Source: Deuterostichococcus epilithicus (taxonomy: Eukaryota > Chlorophyta > Trebouxiophyceae > Prasiolales > Stichococcaceae). From it: a DNA stretch of 64,000 nt. Location: assembly GCA_033439295.1 (NCBI GenBank), contig JAVTLE010000007.1:620001-684000 (forward strand), given 5' to 3'. A program made the translations under genes and the position numbers. The notes beneath the pieces are model-generated. The model worked only from the letters and a program-made list of their open reading frames with translations. It searched no databases and was not told where the DNA came from. Each line of letters opens with the position of its first letter. Position 1 is the first letter of the stretch. This document shows positions 42,652 through 54,089 of the stretch, in pieces.

Positions 42652-43965
42652 TCACTTGGCGCCATCAAAGCCGAGCTTGGTCAGGTTGCGGGCGATGCCC
42701 TCCACGTCAGCGGTGCTGCTGGCCGCCGCGCCCGACACCTGGCTGCGCAACGCCGGCGTGCACGTGCTGAAGCCGCTCGCGGTGGAGCGGGGCGCGGTGC
42801 CCGGGCTCGTCTGCCCGCCACGCGGCTTGGTCGCCTCCGCAAATGCCAGGCGCAGCCGGTCGTCCTGCGATGTGGCCGCCGTGCAGCTTCTGGTCACAGA
42901 CAACACAGAAGGCGACTGTATCGTGGAGATGACCTAGAACGCATCTGAGCACCTGCACATGCTCGACCACAACTGCCAATCTTGAGGCCAGCAGCAGCAC
43001 TGTAAGCACATGCACGTCTCGAGGTCGATGAGGCAGCAGCTTCGAACCTCCAGGATGGCGGCGTGCGAGATATTCTCCCTGCACTCCAGGGTGGCCAGAC
43101 GTAGCACGTAATCAAGGCGCCCCAGCGCCAGCTGCGGGTCCAGCTCAGCGCCGGCGGCGCCGCCCGCATCACCTGTGTCATCCGCAGAACCCGCCTGCGA
43201 GCCGCCTGCATCAGGGTCGTCCGCATCTGGGGCGCCCGCCTCTGAGGCGTCCGTCGACTTAAAGGACGATTCCGAGCCACTGCCTGCCGTATCGTTGACG
43301 GAGCCCTGGTCGGAGCCGCTACCGCCGATGTTGGAAGCGCACTGGATGGCGTACATCTGCGCACGCATTCTGCCGTCGGCGCTGCCGTGCGGCATTGGCG
43401 TGGCACCTGCATGCGATACCCTCATCACCCGCCAGCAGCAATCACACTCACTTAGTTCTAGTAGAGTCAAGAGGTCCGCCATGCAAAAGGGGCATCCGCC
43501 ATGAGCGCCAGTTGCAGATCAACCCCCTGCACGGCTTGTGATAGACATACCTGACGCCGCCGGGGTGGCCGCCTCATCCGCTGCCATGTGGATGGCAAGC
43601 ACGGGGCTGAATGGATCCGTCATCAGGCCCAGGCTGTGTGCAGTCGTCCAGCTGAGACCTGCAGACGCTATGCCAGACCGCTATCACTCACGCTCGCTCT
43701 CAGCACGCAGAGAGGTTTCCGTCCCCTGATTGTGTGCAGGATTGCGGGGTCTAAACGCCCAGTGAAGGTGATGCCCAGAAAGATAAAAATATCCTTAGGC
43801 GCAACAGCGATGTCATGTGTCGAAGTGGGTCAAAGTGTCCTGCTCCGCATGCTGCACCTGCAACGTTTGTAACCTGCAGCGTCAGCTCGCCGGCAGTCTC
43901 GTTGTCATCGTGGTACAGGCCATCGTCCAGCAACTGCTGGATGAGCAGGCTGTAGCTCGGCACGC

Positions 43966-44001
<36 letters not shown>

Positions 44002-46171
44002 TGAGGCCATCGTCGCCGCGGTCCGCTACAGGGCTGCCGCGGCTCTTGCCGCTGCGCTCAGCGGTGGCGGTGGCGTTGCCACTGCTGGCCGCGAGGCTTG
44101 CGCTGCCGACCCCAGCGGCAGCGCTGCTGGCGGCACCAGGGGTGGCAGCCATGACGCGCACGCTGCACAGCGGGAAGATGGCCTGCATACCGGCCGCAGT
44201 CCTGGACGACACCTCCCAATACAGCTGGGCCTGCAGCAGCACTAGGGTTCATCGGGCATGTGCCGGTTTGTGGACTCTTTTCAAATTGTTCAAAGATCAC
44301 TTGAGCCTTCAAGGGTCGACTTTAACCTCGTGCAGGCTGCACTGCAATAGCATGCCCAGCGCCTGTATGGCTGCACAGCAGTGTGATGCTGCAGATCCGA
44401 TGCAGCCCGGCCTCGCTACTCGCCAGCATGCAGCAGGAGCGGACACAGACACGTTATTCACATCGGTTGCGCCACACCTTGCGGATCTCGAAGACGCAGG
44501 CTGACGCCTTGCCGCCGGCAGTGAGCAGCGCCCTGGAGGCGAACAGCAGGCGCGCAGGCGACAGCGCATTGTGCGCGCCGTGACTGCTAGCGGCCAGGCC
44601 GGCAGAGGTGATGGCCACGGTCAGGTATGGCACCAGCGTGTCCAACTGCACGACGAAAATTTGTGGGGTTTATGTCAAGGGATGTCCCAGTGCCAACCGG
44701 ATTTGAGACATGTCAGGTACGGCACCAGCTTGTGCAGCTGCACGGTAGATGTCTTGGGTTCGTCGTCAGAGAATGTGCCTTTCCACAGTCGACTCAAGTC
44801 CCGAAACATGTCAGCCACAGCACCAGTGCTAGCAACTGCAAAGTGAGATGCCAATGGCGCCTCAGCGAACATGTCTTTGTAGCCGACATGCACATGCGTC
44901 AATGCACGCAGCCTCAGACCACGCACTGGGCTTGACCCACAAGGGACAGGCTACATTGCACAACAAGCGCGAGCTCGCCTGGCTGATGAGCTTGCGCAGC
45001 TTGGCACACGCCTGGGCGGCCGACATCGCGGCGCCGCCGCCGCCGCGCTCGCCGCGGGCCGCCGCCATCTTCTGCGTCTGCACCTGGCCCTCGAACGCCT
45101 CGATCTGGCGCAGCGCCTGGAGAGCCACGTCCACGGCGCCTTGCAGCACCTGGACGGGACACATGATGGTGTGATGTATTGCCACCCTGATCCATTCACA
45201 CCCGAGAAGTCCCTGCATAGGAAAGAAACCTGGCGCAGCGCCTGCAGCGCGAAGGCCACCCCGCCTTGCGGCACCTGGGCATGCGTGGCAGAGCATGCCA
45301 TGGGGTTTGCTAATCCAGATGTGAACAATTCTCTTCAGATTGATCTGCACATCGCCTGCGGCGCGATGTCGTCGATTGTGCCTTGCAGCACCTTGCCGGT
45401 CAGAGAGCCCACACGACAACGGTATTCTACTTCGAATCGTTCCGAGCCCAGTGACCCAGGGCGGACCTGGAGTGCTGGAGAAGTCAGTGCGTAGTGTGTC
45501 ACGCAGGGTGGGCGGGAAAGCAAGACAATATCACCGTGCTGCCGGTCATGGCAGACTTCACGCAGGCGTCAATCGGCAGGAGGAGGACCTTGGTCTTCAG
45601 TTCCAGCTCGTCCTTCAGGCCCTGGATCTGCACTCCGTCCAGGTAGCAGATACAATGTCTCGTTGGGGTATCATGCTCGTGTCCGCAGAACATTTGGTAA
45701 TGGCACTTCCAGCCGAAGTGCACGATCAGCTCATCAGCACTGGCATTGCTCCACCGCTTCCACAGGCATGCGCAGCAGACCCGCTGCTTGCCACTCGTTT
45801 TGTTGCAGCAGCAACCGTTTCCAGCTTGGAGTTGAGTCAGACACTAGGGAATCGCAAATTTGTGTGCCGCCACATCAATGTCAGACCGCACAACCTCTGT
45901 GTTGCCGAAGAACTGGCGGCCCAGCGCCTCGCTGATGCCGTGCAGGCTAGTTCGAGCGAGCGCGTCCACGGCTTTTTTGCTCACCTGATGCACAGCCACA
46001 GTGCACCAGTGTGTCTGACGAGGGTAGGCATACCGCCATGCATACAATCGGTGCGGTCTTCACCAACACGAGTAATAACCGCGGGCACTTGGGCACTGTC
46101 ATCCTGGACGGTGGACGTACCGACTTGCCGACGGTAGCGGCTGCAAGGAGAACGTAAGGACTGAGATCCAT
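42652..46171 (-). CDS. Unrecognised multi-exon protein with Gly- and Asp-rich linkers
   Basis: I do not recognise the family. The ATG at 46171 gives MDLSPYVLLAAATVGKS, followed by a gtacgt donor, then VSKKAVDALARTSLHGISEA and GRQFFGNTEVVRSDIDVAAH (about 45860-45985). Later exons include IQGLKDELELKTKVLLLPID (about 45575-45640), RFEVEYRCRVGSLTGK, ALQALRQIEAFEGQVQTQKM (about 45065-45140), LVPYLTVAITSAGLAASSHG (about 44570-44645), YWEVSSRTAAGMQAIFPLCS with a poly-Gly run (about 43966-44225), DPFSPVLAIHMAADEAATP (about 43560-43610), and an acidic stretch leading to LALGRLDYVLRLATLECREN (about 43070-43350). It ends NLTKLGFDGAK at 42652. The hydrophobic N-terminus could be a membrane or organelle signal. 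Introns hold repeated exon-like copies that make several boundaries ambiguous. Coding status is likely; function is unknown. Confidence 0.6.
43966..44001. repeat. (ccg)n trinucleotide run coding poly-Gly
   Basis: About 12 ccg units. On the minus strand in the coding frame it gives a run of about 12 glycines. Confidence 0.9.
44621..44746. repeat. Duplicated segment in the unknown acidic protein gene
   Basis: 44621-44654 and 44713-44746 share tcaggta(t/c)ggcaccagc(g/t)tgt. In gene sense they read VQLDTLVPYLT and VQLHKLVPYLT, so either could be exon and both end at an acctga/cctgac junction. Confidence 0.8.
45105..45396. repeat. Triplicated exon-like segment in the unknown acidic protein gene
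   Basis: Copies at 45105-45155, 45231-45282 and 45345-45396. In gene sense they read VLQGAVDVALQALRQIEAF, VPQGGVAFALQALRQVSF and VLQGTIDDIAPQAM. The first two match closely (tggcgcagcgcctg then ccttgc(a/g)gcacctgg). The first is the best exon candidate. Confidence 0.8.
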
Positions 46172-46951
46172 TTCAGGTGTCTGGTCTTAACTCTGATATG
46201 CAAGATCACTCAAGATCGGTTCGATGCTCTGGTTTGAGTCAGAACCAGATTGTCTGCGCTGCAGCGATGGGCACAACAGACCACGGTCGTACTGGATCCG
46301 TTTTGGTTGAAAGGATAGAGTTCTTAGGCTTGGCCAACAGGAACCACAAAGGGTAGTGATTGTCGTTCTCCCCGCGCTAATTTGATTTGGCGGTGGGTGG
46401 AGGCAGGAAGGTGTATTTGCTGACGCGGCTGCTACCATCAGTCACTCCTGTACGACGCTCGCTATTCCTGGATGCAGTTGCAGCCGACGCCCTTTCAGGC
46501 GCAGACGGCGTCAAATTTTCAAATTCAAACAGAAAACACCAGTCGTTCTTCCGCCGCCTTGGTCCAGGAGCATGTTTCTCTGACCGCAGCAGCATAATCC
46601 TAGCACTCGAGAGTGGTTTTCCGGGCTGATTTGACTTGCCAGCACGTCTGGATTTACAGTTGTCTGGGCCTTTGGAGCATCAGCAACAGCACCAGTGGAA
46701 TCAACATGAGCCGAATTTGAGCGTAAATTCAGCTAGAATTGAAGATTTGGAACGAAGACGCTGGGTCCAAAGCATCTTCTCGATTTCCGGCAGCCGCAGA
46801 CGATGCGGACGATTCTGGCAGCACGTTGTTCGACTTTGGTTCAGACGAACACGGCGATGTGACAGTCACACTAAGGACTATTGAGCAGACCTTGATGCCT
46901 GGCTCTGCCGCTGTTGCCGGAACGCCGCCCGCCGCCAACTGCTCAGGGCTG
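46172..46951. promoter_or_regulatory. Divergent promoter region, unknown protein / FSH hydrolase
   Basis: About 780 bases between divergent starts. An AT-rich patch (caaattttcaaattc) is at about 46510-46525. Open frames exist on both strands here (72 codons minus, 80 plus), but neither resembles a known protein. Part of it could be an upstream FSH exon. Confidence 0.5.
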
Positions 46952-48171
46952 ATGGTGGCGAACAGCACACCGCACAAGCTGCGGGTCCTGATGCTCCATA
47001 GCTTTAGGACCTCTGCGACCATCTTCAAGGATCAGGTAACTCAACGTGAGACTGCATGTTTGTTCAGGAGTGCGCAGGAGTGGAAGGCTAACCAGGAGTT
47101 TGAACCGTCTTCCCAGATGAGGAGATCCGGACTTGACGTGCAGCTCGCCGACTCGCTCGAAATGGTGCGGCCATGCCGATGGTCTTTGATTCAGCCTCAT
47201 GCAAGTTCACCTCAGCAATTGCTGCCTTGTCGGTGTGTCCAGCAACTTTTGCATCCTCATTGAAAGGTGCTCATGACGCGCAGATATTTCTGGACGCGCC
47301 TTTCTCCGCCACTGGCCCAATCCCTCGCGACGTGGAGCCTTTTTTTGGCCCGCCGTATCGAGAGTGGTGGAACTTCACAAAGGTTGACACTCGATTTGAA
47401 GGTCGCTTCTGCGCGTTCCAAAGGCGCCCTTGCTTCCAAACGCTGACAGTCGATGTCATGTGTTGCTGTGGCAGGACGACGAAGGCAAAATGCACTACGT
47501 CGGATACGAGGAGTCTGTGGCATTCATAGATGAGGCGCTCGCAAAGCATGCGCCAGTCCATGGCCTGGTCGGCTTCTCACAGGTGCGACTGAGGAGTGGG
47601 ACAATGCATTGGGATGACGCATGCAGACTGCCTGGAACGGCCTGCACGACTTGCCACCCTGTCGAAGCCTGCCCGTTCTGTTGCGTCGAGCGATGCAGGT
47701 GCTTCGCAGGGTGCGGCGCTGGCAGCGCTCCTGGTCAGCTACCAGCGGCAAGGGCTGCTGCTGCAGGATGTGGACGCCCTCCAGTTTTGCTTGCTCTTTG
47801 CCGGGACCCTGTCGCGGCTGAGTGACCACCGCTCCGCCTACATGCAGCTGATCGACTGTCCATCGCTCCACATCATTGGTGAGGCACACACATACATAAC
47901 TGTGCTGGGGCTATCTGTGCTGCGGTCACTACAGGAGTTGACTATTAGCGATCTGGGTCCCCACTCCTGAGACACTTTGGGCGCGCAGGCGAGAAGGACT
48001 TCCTGAAGCCCATGGCAGAGCGCCTGGCAGACAGCTTTACTGATGCAGAAGTCGTGCGGCACCCGCGCGGTCATGTGGTGCCGCAGCTGCCCGAGGCCGA
48101 TGTGCAGCGCATTCAAACGTTTCTGAAGCGTGTCAGCGCCGCCGCACCGCCGAGACTGTCCAGCCTTTGAT
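46952..48171 (+). CDS. FSH1/OVCA2-family serine hydrolase
   Basis: FSH proteins are small alpha/beta-hydrolases with esterase-like activity; the natural substrate here is unknown. The ATG at 46952 gives MVANSTPHKLRVLMLHSFRT, matching the family start (KLRxLxLHxxRTS). Later exons have SGLDVQLADSLEM, FLDAPFSATGPIPRD and EPFFGPPYREWWNF (about 47325-47375), HYVGYEESVAFIDEALAKHA, the nucleophile elbow VHGLVGFSQGAALAALLVSY (GFSQG, joined across an intron at about 47580-47710), LLFAGTLSRLSDHR, and EKDFLKPMAERLADSF followed by HPRGHVVPQLPEADVQRI carrying the catalytic His. An Asp in the LIDCPSLHIIG-EKD region would complete the triad. An in-frame extension upstream of 46952 is possible, as the frame stays open to about 46740. 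Confidence 0.87.
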
Positions 48172-49102
48172 GACCGGCTTCCCTGCGGAACTGCGGAACT
48201 ACAAGCGATCACGTCGCGGGACATAAAATTCTCACAGGCAGCAACTCATCCGGCACCATGTACAGACAGATTGTACATCTCACAACTCCACGTGGCGGCC
48301 GCGGCGGCCTTCAAGTACGGCGTCTGGCGACACGGTCGGGTGCCCCCTAGACCTCTAGAGGGCCCCTGACCGTAATTTCCTGGTGTCATACAGGTAACTT
48401 TGACAGTCCACAGCTACCGCACTACCTTCGTTCTGCATTCCAGCCTTCGCTTGACCAGCCGCAACCTGCAGCCAAGTACGTACCTGCACCCCCGCTGCCT
48501 GGAGGTATGCCCTGACAGTCATAAAATATAGTTTTAGGGGGTCGTTAGGTGCATAGCACCCTGCCCTGCTGAAGTCAGTTCGCTGTGTGCCCCGCCTGTT
48601 GACAGTGCCCTCCTGCAGCTGCCGCCCTTCGCGCACCTGGCGCCTCTCCGGTCAGCCCAGCCACTCAAGTCAGGTGCTTTTTCGTGACTGTGCACACGGT
48701 TGGCCGACCCCGCCTGAGTGCAGTCCACCCGCTCGCACTTTGGTTCTCGTTTCCTTAGTTGCGGGGACAGTAGCACAGTCAGCAACACGTTTGCCGCCGA
48801 CATTCCGCCGTGACTGCACTATGCAGAAGCTGCGTGAGCCCATGCAGAGAGACGACATAGAAATGGATTACGATGTACAGTTTAGTTGCCAAATTGATTG
48901 AGAAGCTTACTGACTGAGTAACTCAGCTCCGCAGCGCTTGTCATATCTTGGGCTGAGACACGACACACTCGGCCCCTTGACCATCAAGCCAGAACCGCCT
49001 CGGCAACTTGCTCGTCGTCTCACTTGCGGCCGCGTTGGGTGGCTGCTCTTTCTTTTGGTCAACAGAAGCGGCCTGCTGCTGCTCGCGTTCAAAAACCAGA
49101 AA
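48172..49102. other. Intergenic gap, FSH hydrolase to NCA1
   Basis: About 930 bases between two genes on the same strand. It holds the FSH 3' UTR and the NCA1 promoter. A palindrome cctctagagg lies at about 48352-48361, and cataaaatata at about 48520-48530. No gene is seen, though the frame entering NCA1 is open from 48938. Confidence 0.55.
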
Positions 49103-51618
49103 ATGGCAATTGGACAGGGCACTCAGCCTCGGGCGCAAGGCTGCCCCGTGGGCCATCACCGTCAAGCTGAAGGCGCTGAGCCTGCGCAGCGGCCCGCGGC
49201 GCAGTGTCCCGTGAAACACGAGCAGGGCAGCACGGCTGCCTGCCCCGCGCACAGTGGCGGCGCCGCACCTGACGACAGCGGTGCGGCGGCACCGCAGCCG
49301 CAGCAGCAGCAGGAAGAGGTGCAGCCTGATGCGGAGGCCAAGCCCATGAGGTGCCCGCTGGGCTTCGGCAGCGACAACACCGCCAAACTGGACCCGCTGA
49401 ACTGCGTGCTGTGCCGCAGCCTGTACTTCGAGGCCGCTCAGACCGTGTGCGGCCACCGCTTTTGCGCCCCCTGCATCAACCCCTTCCGCGACTGCCCGCT
49501 GTGCGGCGCCGACTGCAAGCCGCTGTCCGAGGATGCGGAGATGCAAGGTGACTGATGCCAAAGGCGTCAACTATTGAACGTGCGAGCGCTGCACTCGTGC
49601 ACAGGATTCTGTGGGCCTCCTCAAAAAGCCTTCTTAGTGCCGACGTTGCAAGTAATAGTGCCGTTTTGTGCGCAGCCACGGTGGACAAGTACATCGATGT
49701 GCACAGTCGCGACCACAAGCTGACCACCGGCGGCAAGGCTATGCCACAGGCAGAGGTGACGCACCCTTGCACACTTGACCGTCGGTGCACTGCTGCATCA
49801 CGCTTCTGAGAAAGAAATACTGTCCATCCCAGGCTCCATGTACCCTGACCGTCTGAGACACAGTGTTTCAGCAGTGCAAGCGCAGCGACACTCTCAATTT
49901 CCTCATAAGGTTCTGAGACTTGGTGTCCTGGCGGTCTCAGGAGGATGTGGCGCAGCACCCTGCGGCCGCGCGGGCGGCCTTCTTTCTGCAGATTGGTCTG
50001 CGCTCCTTTGCGGGCGGCAATGCGGCCGCGGCGCTGGCGCGGCTGCGCGACTGCGAGGCGGCACTTTTGGACCAGCAGGCGGCGGAGCCCGGCGGCGAGG
50101 CGGTTGCCGTGCAGCTGGGCGCGGTGTGCGGCTCGCAGGTGCGGCAAACCTGCTTGCTTGTTGTGCGGGTGTTTCGTGCGCTTTTCGTTCGGGCTGCAAA
50201 ACACTGCGGCTCGCAGGTGGGGCCCGCAGGTGCGCAAAGCACTTTTGCTCTGTGGCTGGCGGTCGTATGCCCTAATGGGGTCTGAGGAGAGCATCTGTGA
50301 GGAGCCCGGGGGTGGACATGCACCGTTCATTGTGTGGGTGCAGAAGCCAAAACCCTTAGGTTCTGCAAGCTCGTGTTGCATTGCACTCCAAGCGAGTGCG
50401 AGTGCTCACACGCGCGCTCTGACTGCAGGGCGATGCGTGCCGCAAGCTGCAGCGGCCCACGGAGGCCGCCGCCCGGTACGAGCAAGCAGTGGACCACCTT
50501 GAGTCGTGCGCCGCACCCAGCGCCGAGGTGCGCAGGTGTCGAAGGGCGCAGACAATCAGACATCAGCTTTGCAAGTGGTACTGTCGGCGGAGAGATAGCA
50601 GGCAACCAACAGGGCAACCCCCTTTTTCATGCACCAGCAAGTTGTGCCGGTGCTGTGGATGTAGGCTTGCAAACATACAGGCTTTCAGCAGACACGGCTC
50701 TAGCAGCAAATCCACCGCCACATGTGGCTTTCGTCAGTCCCGTGCTGTGCTGTGCAAGCAAGCGGCAATGGCGCTGGGCTCCGTGACTTCTGGTAGCCAA
50801 GTTGTTCTTCACCATCTGGTTCCTCACAATCTATTGCACAGCAGCTTCACAGCTGTTGGCTCATTTGGGCGACTTTTAATTTGGGCGATGGCAAAATCCA
50901 TGCGGCACCCCACCATGTAGTAGAATCCCAAGCTGCAAACAATATGCAAAAACAATATGCACCTTCTCACATACTTCTTCCGACGTGTTGTTGCAGGTGC
51001 TGCACGCGCTGACGGTGTCGCTCAACAAGCTGGGCGACCTGCGCTACATGCAAGGTGACCTGCCGGCGGCGCAGCAGCAGTACTCTGCAGCACTGGACAT
51101 CCGGCGGGCCGCCTGTGCCAGCGAAGGTGGCGGCACCGCTGCGCAGCAGGTGCGATTTTGCAGTGAGGACGGCTCACAGGCTTTCCTTGAGCACTGCAGT
51201 TCCTCACTAGCATCAGGCAGCCAGCGCGAGTCGTGCAGCTCACCCAGCGCACCCGCATTGTGCACATGCAGCATCAGGACGGGCTGCGGCATGCGCTTGC
51301 GGCGTGGCCATACTCGCAGGGCAGCGCAAGGCAGATGGCAGAGCAACATCCCAGAAACAGGCAACCCAAGCTGATGCCTGTTTCTTTCGATGCCCACTCC
51401 TGCAGCTGGACCTGGCAGCCTCGCTGGTCAAGGTGGCGGACGTCAGTGGCGCCCTGGGCGACGCCGAGACGCTGGAGAGGTTGGGCGCAGAGGCGCAGAA
51501 ACTGGTGACCGACATGGATGAGGCAGCAGCGCTCGACAAGGCGGGCGCTGCCAAGCTGGCAGGCCTGCAGGCATACTTTGCGGCGCAGCAGGAAGCTTCG
51601 AGAGTCTCATCTTCGTAG
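49103..51618 (+). CDS. NCA1: NCA1-like catalase chaperone (RING plus TPR)
   Basis: In Arabidopsis NCA1 binds catalase and is needed for its folding and activity. The ATG at 49103 starts MAIGQGTQPRAQGCPVGHHR, followed by a Cys/His- and Gln-rich linker. The zinc-binding RING-like part is MRCPLGFGSDNTAKLDPLNC, CVLCRSLYFEAAQTVCGHRF, CAPCINPFRDCPLCGADCKP, with all eight ligands in place. A TPR-like helical part follows: VDKYIDVHSRDHKLTTGGKA (about 49680-49740), FFLQIGLRSFAGGNAAAALA (about 49980-50045), AVQLGAVCGSQ, GDACRKLQRPTEAAARYEQA (about 50430-50490), VLHALTVSLNKLGDLRYMQG (about 50997-51055), and LDLAASLVKVADVSGALGD (about 51405-51465). Stop is at 51618. The spacing and order match NCA1 rather than generic RING proteins. 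Confidence 0.9.
50121..50245. repeat. Duplicated exon end plus donor in NCA1
   Basis: gcggctcgcaggtgcggcaaa at 50129-50148 is echoed at 50206-50222 (gcggctcgcaggtgggg) and partly at 50224-50241 (ccgcaggtgcgcaaagc). The first is the true exon end (AVCGSQ) and donor. Confidence 0.8.
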
Positions 51619-52163
51619 TTTGCATGCTGCAGTGACAAGTGGATGACAGCAAGCGTGTGCCGACATCAGAGTTAACTGGCCACAAGGCAACCGTCAATAG
51701 TGAACAGGACTGCGGCTGATGCTGTGTGTGAGATTCGGCAGGCTCTCTGTCCACATACCTCCTGCATCTCGACACCTGGAGTACCTTCCTTGCGAGGACA
51801 TCACTGGAGCACCTACCTCGTGTTTGGGCAGCGAGTCTCGAGTTCCATGGTTTGTGAGGAGATTCGATTTAGTAGCTGTCTTTGCAACAGCAACCTCTAG
51901 TGAGTACCTAGTCAGCCGTTTCAAGGCTGGATGCCTGGCAGTGAATGCCAGGCTGGACATTAGCATTTCATCATCAGGCTTTGTGGTGATGGAATGACTG
52001 ACTCCCGTTACACGTTCTCCTCTGCCCGACATACCTAGGTAGTTTGCAAACGGCACAAGCACTCGATCTCGATTAAGAGCATACAGTTCAGACCTTCCAT
52101 GACCGCATGGTGTCGCAATGTTGACGTCTGCCAAGCATCATCCACCCGGACCTGGCGTCTGCC
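51619..52163. other. Convergent intergenic gap, NCA1 / plastid-like membrane protein
   Basis: About 545 bases of facing 3' regions. Nothing else seen. Confidence 0.6.
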
Positions 52164-53232
52164 TCAGCACACAGCCGGCACAAGGAGGTTCTGGCGCCAG
52201 GCGCCGCTCCGCGCCGCGGCCTCTGCCGAGGCAGCCTGCCCACAGGCGCTGCCAGCAGCGCTCGACGTGGTGAGGCTGAAGGCGCCGCTGCTGATGCTGA
52301 AGCCGCCGCCGATGCCGGCTGCCGGCTGCACTGACTGCGCCGGATGCGCCGGCTGCGCTGGCAGCGCCAGCGTAGCCGCCGCCCCCAGAGCTGGACCCTC
52401 TGCCAGCCGCATGCGCTCGAGGCGCGCGCCCATGATCTGGCCGATCACCGCGCAGGCGACCGTCCAGGCGATGGCCCACTTGGGCATGACCACCGCCTTG
52501 CGCAGCATCGCGATGAAGGGGATGGTGGCGTGCACCGCCAGGAACCACTCGGGACTGAACTTGCGGACGTGCACTCGGCCCGCGCCCGACGGCAGGTTGG
52601 CCGCGCCCGTGAAGGCGCCTATGGCGAGCAGCTTCACGGGCAGCGCCTGCGGCCGCAGCGCCCGCACCGGCTTGAGCCGGGCGACGGCGGCGCGGGCGGC
52701 CACGACGGCCGCCGGGCACTTGTACTGCCGCGCCGCACCCGCCGCAAGAAGCGCCTTGATCTGCCGCGCGAGGCCGCTGTCGCCAAACTTACCGCTGCGG
52801 AACCTGCTGCTGCTGCGGAATTTGCCGCTGCGGAACCTGCCGCTGCCAAGCTTGCCATGGCGTGCTGACGTGCCGCCGCTGCGGGTCTGCTGTGCGGCAC
52901 TGCTGCCGCCGCCTGAGGAGGCCTGGCTGGAAGCTGGGCGCTGCTTGCGCGGCTTAGGCCTGCTGGGCCTCCGCAGCCCCTGCGCCCGCCACCAGTCTCC
53001 CAGGCCGGACTGCACCGAAGAGGCGGGTCATGTCAGTGCTCAGGTCGCACGGAAACTGCTCTCAACTCTGCAGCCTCGATCCTGATCTGATGCAATCAAG
53101 CATTGCAAGAGGCGAGCGAGACCGAGGAATCACGTGCGCAGGCTGGTGGAGGCACAAGTGGATGTGTATGCCTGACTGACTCACCGGCAGGCCAAAGGAC
53201 AGGCTCAAAGATGCCATCGGGGCGCCGGCCAT
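52164..53232 (-). CDS. Plastid-like membrane protein of unknown function
   Basis: No named family recognised. Exon 1 (from an ATG at 53232 or 53217 to 53185) gives MAGAPMASLSLSFGLP and splices in frame to SGLGDWWRAQGLRRPSRPKP (exon 2, 52164-53012). The leader is Ser/Arg-rich with an imperfect repeat (GSGRFRSGKFRSS, RFRSGKFGDSG), so a plastid transit peptide is plausible; the frame upstream of 53232 (FATAAAPVSVRSQLSAQ) also looks transit-like and could be another exon. The conserved-looking core is KLLAIGAFTGAANLPSGAGR, VRKFSPEWFLAVHATIPFIA, MLRKAVVMPKWAIAW and ACAVIGQIMGARLERMRLAE, with two hydrophobic segments. I recall similar small plant plastid membrane proteins without a known role. The C-terminus is Ala/Gly/Ser-rich and ends VPAVC. 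The gene is divergent from GET1. Confidence 0.68.
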
Positions 53233-54089
53233 TGGGTGAGGCCGCTGCTGAGGCCGCTGTGCGCTGAGCTGTGATCTGACAGAGACAGGTGCGGCAGCAG
53301 TGGCGAAGGTCCTGCTGGCAGGCTGTGCTGCCTTGACTGCAGTGCCGAACGGGCACCCCGAGCCTGCAGCGCAGGAGAAGGAACCCTCACAATGTGCGAA
53401 AACGCATCTCTGGTGTTGTATTGGACGCTTGAGCAGCAAGTAGGCTTCGCAGAGTCAAAGTGCAGCAGACTGGGCTGAATCACCTGGCGGCAGGCAGCCT
53501 GCACGCAGTGGCACCACGCCATCCTTTCCGTGGAACAGCTGGAAGGTGGCCTCGAAGTTGCCACCGGTTTCCTCCTCCAGAACCGGCCCCGCCGAGTAGG
53601 GCACACCAGGGCGGCACGCAATATGCCACGCAAATTGCTCGCCCTCGCGTTCCGAGACCTCTCGCAAGAATGGGCAGCGCTGCAGCCCGTTCATGCTTCG
53701 TGACGTGTGCGGCTGCCCACAACTCGCGACTGGTGTGCGATGTGTGACCCTGGCCGACTGGCGTGATGGAGCTCATCGTCACCGATGACGACGATTTTCT
53801 GCCAAGGGCAATGAGGTGATGGCGATCATCACAGTCGCGTTGCTCGGGTGAGGTTAGCGCCTCCGTCATCCGCACCTCGCACCACCAACGTTTCAAAATT
53901 TTCATCCCATAAAACCTCTCGACAATCCTCTGGGCTTTGTGCGCGGGTTCACCCGTCTGGCAATATTTCACATTTTCAAACAGAAGCGTAATCGGAGCAG
54001 CGATCTCGCTCCTCCAAAACACATACACAGCTGAGACAGTGGTCGCCTTCCACAGAACAGTAACGATCTGAGACCGCTTCGCGTAAGGG
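53233..54089. promoter_or_regulatory. Divergent promoter region, plastid-like protein / GET1
   Basis: About 855 bases between divergent starts. It may include an upstream coding exon of the minus-strand gene (about 53240-53340). A long minus-strand open frame crosses it into GET1 antisense and is not convincing. No named element seen. Confidence 0.5.

Noticed and set aside
43966-44001. (ccg)n run considered as CRISPR-like or satellite
   Set aside because: A simple trinucleotide run in a poly-Gly coding stretch; no spacers.
46377-46629. Small open frames on both strands in the FSH upstream region
   Set aside because: 72 and 80 codons, mutually antisense, with no similarity I recognise. Kept as possible leader or upstream exon only.
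52099-53085. 328-codon plus-strand open frame
   Set aside because: Antisense shadow of the plastid-like membrane protein exon, Ala/Arg/Pro-rich with no motif.
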